NCBI GenBank assembly: GCA_934725785.1 | Contig: CAKVCS010000050.1 | Location: 1-7,398 of the forward strand | Source of the DNA: an uncultured Bacteroidales bacterium | Lineage (GTDB): Bacteria; Bacteroidota; Bacteroidia; Bacteroidales; Marinilabiliaceae | DNA: 7,398 nucleotides | Reading direction: 5' to 3' | Shown here: positions 6,404 through 7,398 of the stretch, one piece after another | Position numbering within the stretch: the first letter of the stretch is position 1 | Layout: each line of letters opens with the position of its first letter | The notes under the pieces: model-generated | What the model saw: only the letters and a program-made list of their open reading frames with translations | Told to the model about the DNA's origin: nothing | Database searches by the model: none | Made by a program: the position numbers and the translations under genes

Positions 6404-6457
6404 CTTATTAGTTTTCACAACGGAATAATCCTTATTGTGAGTCGCTTTCAAATTTCT
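6373..6457 (-). ncRNA. Predicted tracrRNA of the type II CRISPR-Cas system
   Basis: On the minus strand an RNA of about 85 bases is predicted. Its 5' part (about 6456-6435) is the complement of TTGTGAGTCGCTTTCAAATT, which closely resembles the 5' half of Bacteroidetes type II-C CRISPR repeats as I recall them (GTTGTG..TTGCTTTCAAATT), so it reads as the anti-repeat. Next comes AATAAGGATTATTCCGTTG (6437-6419), which parallels the S. pyogenes nexus AATAAGGCTAGTCCGTT: GGA and TCC form a small stem. CACAA (6439-6435) can also pair with TTGTG (6420-6416). The RNA ends in a UUCG-capped hairpin and nine T. A promoter lies directly upstream, and cas9 is divergent 200 bases away. The role is to pair with crRNA repeats, support their processing and dock the guide in Cas9. 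The 5' end is estimated from the promoter. No array is in the window to confirm the pairing. Confidence 0.85.
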
Positions 6458-6461
6458 ACAG

Positions 6462-6493
6462 CAAATGTATGTAAGATGGATGAAATGTCCAAG
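6462..6493 (-). promoter_or_regulatory. tracrRNA promoter
   Basis: On the minus strand the -7 box is TACATTTG (6469-6462), a full match to TAnnTTTG, with CTTG (6493-6490) as the -33 element 20 bases upstream. The same layout, CTTG then TAnnTTTG, precedes the tRNA-Ser gene in this window. Transcription would start around 6457, at the first base of the anti-repeat. Confidence 0.72.
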
Positions 6494-6514
6494 GTCAAGG
6501 AGGAGAAAAATACA

Positions 6515-6522
6515 TAAATTTG
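6515..6522 (+). promoter_or_regulatory. Candidate -7 element of cas9
   Basis: TAAATTTG is a full match to TAnnTTTG and would start cas9 mRNA near 6527 with a leader of about 130 bases. No TTTG-like -33 element is seen at 19-21 bases upstream. A weaker alternative is TATATTAG (6586-6593), which would give a leader of about 60 bases. It lies back to back with the tracrRNA promoter. Confidence 0.4.
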
Positions 6523-6558
6523 GAGGGTGAAGATTTTTTTTAGAGAAATATGGTCGGT

Positions 6559-6577
6559 GTGTCACGCTATGGGACAC
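6559..6577. repeat. Small inverted repeat in the cas9 leader
   Basis: GTGTC (6559-6563) and GACAC (6573-6577) form a 5-base inverted repeat with a 9-base spacer between the two candidate cas9 -7 boxes. It could be an operator or a small leader hairpin; chance is not excluded. Confidence 0.25.
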
Positions 6578-6656
6578 GTTTGCGCTATATTAGCCCGCGA
6601 TTGTTAATCACCAGACTGTCAGAGAATATCTAAGTAAAAAAGATAAACACAAGAAT

Positions 6657-7398
6657 ATGACAAAGCGAATATTAGGTCTTGATTTGGGCTCCAACAGTAT
6701 CGGTTGGGCAGTGGTGAACGCCGAGATTGAGGGCGACGACGTGAGGCCCGTGAGCATCGAGGCGGCAGGCAGCCGCATCCTGCCAATGGACAGTGACTTG
6801 TTGAGCGACTTTGAGAAGGGAAATTCTGTGTCGCAGACAGAGGTGAGGCGTAAATACCGTTCTATGCGCCGCAGGTGTGAGCGCAAGAAGCTGCGCCGCG
6901 CCCGCATGTTGCGCGTTCTGCGCATATTAGGGTGGCTGCCCGAGCACATGGCTGGGGCTATAGACGAGTATGGAAACATAAAGAAGGGCCTCGAGCCCAA
7001 GATGGAGTGGGCAGACGGCGGCAAATTCATCTATCCCGAAGCTTTCGAGGCCATGTGCGGCGAGTTCACGTCCCGCCACCCGGAGCTTAAGTCCGTCTCG
7101 CACGACTGGACGGTTTATTACCTGCGCGCCAAGGCCTCCCGTGAGGCCATATCGGGCCCCGAGCTGGCGTGGGTGCTACTGGGCATGAACCAGAAGAGAG
7201 GGTATCAGGCGTCGCGCGCGGACGCCTCGGTGCCTGCCGAGGAGGAGGGGGTGAAGAAGGAAATTGTGGACGTGAAGGTCACGTCGTGGTCGCCGCTGGA
7301 GGCCAAGGGAAGGGCGAAGAGAGCCGTGACGCTCCATTTTGACGATGGCGGCCAGATGGACATGCCATACTATGGCGCGACACCCGACGACCTTGTAG
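6657..7398 (+). CDS. cas9: Cas9 endonuclease, N-terminal 247 residues, probably type II-C
   Basis: The frame from ATG at 6657 is open to the last base, so the gene continues beyond the window. Residues 5-20 (ILGLDLGSNSIGWAVV) are the RuvC-I motif with catalytic Asp9. Residues about 64-95 form the arginine-rich bridge helix (VRRKYRSMRRRCERKKLRRA), which contacts the guide RNA. DWTVYYLRAKA (150-160) and LAWVLLGMNQKRGY (170-183) match the start of the recognition lobe as found in large Bacteroidetes Cas9 proteins. GSRILPMDSDLLSDFEKGNS (38-57) is also typical of that group. Most of the recognition lobe, RuvC-II, HNH, RuvC-III and the PAM-interacting domain lie outside. Cas9 cuts DNA matching the crRNA with its RuvC and HNH sites. 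Subtype II-C is inferred from the host group; the absence of cas4 or csn2 cannot be checked here. No Shine-Dalgarno is present; an A-rich stretch precedes the ATG, as is common in Bacteroidetes. Confidence 0.95.
   Translation, partial: MTKRILGLDLGSNSIGWAVVNAEIEGDDVRPVSIEAAGSRILPMDSDLLSDFEKGNSVSQTEVRRKYRSMRRRCERKKLRRARMLRVLRILGWLPEHMAGAIDEYGNIKKGLEPKMEWADGGKFIYPEAFEAMCGEFTSRHPELKSVSHDWTVYYLRAKASREAISGPELAWVLLGMNQKRGYQASRADASVPAEEEGVKKEIVDVKVTSWSPLEAKGRAKRAVTLHFDDGGQMDMPYYGATPDDLV

Noticed and set aside
6435..6460. A degenerate lone CRISPR repeat on the plus strand
   Set aside because: The sequence resembles a repeat, but it is followed on the opposite strand by a nexus and terminator and preceded by a promoter, so an anti-repeat explains it better. 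No second copy occurs in the window.
6534..6541. T8 run as a plus-strand terminator
   Set aside because: No GC-rich hairpin precedes it.
6608..7030. Minus-strand open frame overlapping the start of cas9
   Set aside because: It lies wholly opposite the conserved Cas9 N-terminus and has no domain pattern.
7396..7398. TAG at the window end as the stop of a short cas9
   Set aside because: It is out of frame; the Cas9 frame reads GTA at 7395-7397 and remains open.

Overview
The window looks like chromosomal DNA of a fairly GC-rich Bacteroidales bacterium; the genus cannot be fixed from sequence alone. The signs are a carboxypeptidase-regulatory-type TonB-dependent receptor, a Bacteroidetes calycin-like secreted protein with a possible type IX secretion C-terminus, near-absence of Shine-Dalgarno sequences, and several matches to the Bacteroidetes -7 promoter consensus TAnnTTTG.

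Left part (1-4950): a two-gene minus-strand unit holds a metallophosphoesterase lipoprotein (TTG start) and, overlapping it by 20 bases, the N-terminal part of an exported, probably outer-membrane, protein that leaves the window at base 1. Divergent from it is a secreted alpha/beta hydrolase (1265-2347, plus). A strong bidirectional terminator separates this from a convergent 797-residue TonB-dependent receptor (4950-2557, minus).

Middle (4951-6313): a tRNA-Ser(UGA) with a clear promoter is followed by two overlapping hairpins. Next comes a 5'-truncated, internally deleted copy of a calycin-like gene, then the intact calycin-like gene, ended by a GC-rich terminator.

Right part (6314-7398): this is the edge of a type II CRISPR-Cas locus. 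The last 742 bases encode the first 247 residues of Cas9 (RuvC-I motif, arginine-rich bridge helix), open to the window end. Between it and the calycin gene, on the opposite strand, lies a sequence with all the marks of the tracrRNA: a TAnnTTTG promoter, an anti-repeat, a nexus resembling that of the S. pyogenes tracrRNA, and a UUCG-capped terminator with nine T. tracrRNA and cas9 appear to be transcribed divergently from one short region. No CRISPR array, cas1 or cas2 is in the window; they would be expected beyond the right edge. The anti-repeat predicts the 5' half of the missing CRISPR repeat.
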